The notes under the pieces: model-generated | What the model was told of the DNA's origin: nothing | What the model saw: the letters and a program-made list of their open reading frames with translations, nothing else | Database searches by the model: none | Shown here: positions 7,056 through 7,912 of the stretch, one piece after another | Position numbering within the stretch: position 1 is the stretch's first letter | Layout of the letters: every line of letters starts with the position of its first letter | Translations under genes and position numbers: made by a program | Source: Bacteroidia bacterium | GTDB lineage: Bacteria > Bacteroidota > Bacteroidia > Flavobacteriales > Flavobacteriaceae | Reading direction: 5' to 3' | Assembly: GCA_030425715.1 (NCBI GenBank) | Contig: JAUIAA010000095.1 | Coordinates: forward strand, 1-7,912 | Length of the DNA: 7,912 bases

Positions 7056-7749
7056 GATGCTGTTTGTAGAAATTATTAATGATAGACACTACTTCCTCGT
7101 CGGTATCCACCAAGTGAAATAAATCCATGTCTTTCGGGCTTACATTACCATATTTTTCTAAAAGAGTGGCTTTGATCCAATCCATCATACCTCCCCAAAA
7201 TTCAGTACCGACTAAAATAATAGGAAATTTGCCTATTTTTTTTGTTTGGATAAGGGTAATGGCTTCAAATAGTTCATCTAAAGTACCAAAACCTCCAGGC
7301 ATAGCAACAAAACCCTGGGCATATTTTACAAACATTACTTTGCGAACAAAGAAGTAGTCAAACTCTAAATTTTTATCCTTATCTATATAAGGATTATCGT
7401 GTTGTTCAAAAGGCAGTTCAATATTTAATCCAACCGATACGCCACCACCTCTATGTGCACCTTTATTTCCAGCTTCCATTATTCCTGGGCCACCACCGGT
7501 AATTACGCCATAACCATGTTGTGTTAGTTTATACGAAATTTTCTCGGCAAGTTCATAATATTTTTCCCCCGGTTTGGTTCTAGCAGATCCAAATACACTC
7601 ACACAAGGACCTATTCTACTTAATTTTTCATAACCATCAACAAACTCACTCATGATTTTAAAAATCGCCCAAGAGTCGTTTGTTTTTATTTCATTCCAAG
7701 TTTTTTGTTTTAATTTTTCTCTAATCTTTTTTTCTTCATTAGGTATCAT
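7036..7749 (-). CDS. LOG-family protein (TIGR00730; nucleoside 5'-monophosphate phosphoribohydrolase type)
   Basis: This complete 237-residue cytoplasmic protein belongs to the LOG/YgdH-type Rossmann family, whose characterised members split nucleoside 5'-monophosphates into free base and ribose 5-phosphate (including cytokinin ribotides). The hallmark motifs are in place: CVSVFGSAR (49-57), VITGGGPGIMEAGNKGA (82-98), the VRKVMFVKYAQGFVAMP stretch (135-151) with the conserved Arg136 and Lys137, and the nucleotide-binding PGGFGTLDE (151-159) with the catalytic-type Glu159. An N-terminal helical extension of about 45 residues (EFVDGYEKLSRIGP) precedes the core. Old names such as lysine decarboxylase are misleading for this family. 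In a bacterium without plants as partners the substrate is probably an ordinary or damaged nucleotide such as AMP, which is inference. The ATG at 7749 is 28 bases after the uvrA stop, and the next gene follows 29 bases downstream, suggesting co-transcription. The stop codon is TAG. Confidence 0.93.
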   Translation of the reverse strand: MIPNEEKKIREKLKQKTWNEIKTNDSWAIFKIMSEFVDGYEKLSRIGPCVSVFGSARTKPGEKYYELAEKISYKLTQHGYGVITGGGPGIMEAGNKGAHRGGGVSVGLNIELPFEQHDNPYIDKDKNLEFDYFFVRKVMFVKYAQGFVAMPGGFGTLDELFEAITLIQTKKIGKFPIILVGTEFWGGMMDWIKATLLEKYGNVSPKDMDLFHLVDTDEEVVSIINNFYKQHHLSPNF

Positions 7750-7777
7750 ATTCTTCTCATTTAATTTTTTTAGAATT

Positions 7778-7912
7778 TTATAAATGTAATTCTTTTTTTA
7801 AGAATTGTGCAGTATAACTATTTTTGTTTTTTACGATTTCTTCAGGGGTTCCTTCACAGAGAATTTCACCTCCTTTTGCACCACCTTCTTTACCAATATC
7901 AATAATATAATC
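7778..7912 (-). CDS. uvrA: UvrA, excinuclease ABC subunit A, C-terminal 44 residues (5' end outside window)
   Basis: Reading the minus strand from the right edge gives 44 codons and a TAA stop at 7778-7780. The peptide DYIIDIGKEGGAKGGEI followed by CEGTPEEIVKNKNSYTAQFLKKELHL is the standard end of UvrA, the DNA-damage-sensing ATPase of nucleotide excision repair. The II-D-[IL]-G-x-E-G-G-x-x-G-G-E-I run corresponds to the segment just after the H-loop of the second ABC domain, and EGTPEE…SYTAQFLK is the usual tail. The ATPase, zinc-finger and signature motifs lie outside the window, so intactness of the gene cannot be judged. It is the first visible member of a same-strand run with the LOG gene and the barrel protein, each separated by under 30 bases. 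An SOS-type control, if present, would be far upstream and not visible. Confidence 0.93.
   Translation of the reverse strand, partial: DYIIDIGKEGGAKGGEILCEGTPEEIVKNKNSYTAQFLKKELHL

Noticed and set aside
7750..7777. Terminator or promoter between uvrA and the LOG gene
   Set aside because: The gap has a T-rich minus-plus tract but no stem, and only 28 bases, so I see no convincing signal.

Overview
The window is AT-rich, tightly packed and almost fully coding. It looks like chromosomal DNA from a marine-type Flavobacteriaceae member or close relative (Bacteroidota). The grounds are the A/T-rich leaders without Shine-Dalgarno sequences, TAnnTTTG-like promoter boxes, a fused E1 alpha/beta 2-oxoacid dehydrogenase, and secreted proteins whose signal peptides end in the flavobacterial style (…GFSQ). 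I see no mobile element, CRISPR array, tRNA, rRNA or phage gene, and base composition looks even throughout.

Left part (1-1438): two cell-wall L,D-transpeptidases from different families face each other. A YcbB/LdtD-like enzyme on the plus strand lacks its 5' end. A smaller secreted YkuD_2-type enzyme lies on the minus strand. The genes converge and overlap by four bases, so both stop codons sit in one TTAA. Both should act on peptidoglycan in the periplasm.

Middle (1594-4044, minus): an 816-residue thiamine-diphosphate-dependent 2-oxoacid dehydrogenase E1 with alpha and beta halves in one chain, most likely of the branched-chain type. Its alpha half carries an altered cofactor motif (GNA…DD where GDG…NN is usual). 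It stands alone, with its own probable promoter and no E2 or E3 gene beside it.

Right part (4196-7912, minus): three genes read the same way with gaps of only 28-29 bases: the 3' end of uvrA, a LOG-family nucleotide phosphoribohydrolase, and a 936-residue protein that joins an M1-peptidase-like region lacking recognisable zinc ligands to a C-terminal beta-barrel-like domain. The last gene appears to start with TTG. A 16-base direct repeat straddles the junction in front of it.

No clearly new multi-gene system is visible. The most unusual item is the apparent pseudo-peptidase/outer-membrane fusion, followed by the swapped cofactor residues in the E1 enzyme and the repeat before the TTG start.
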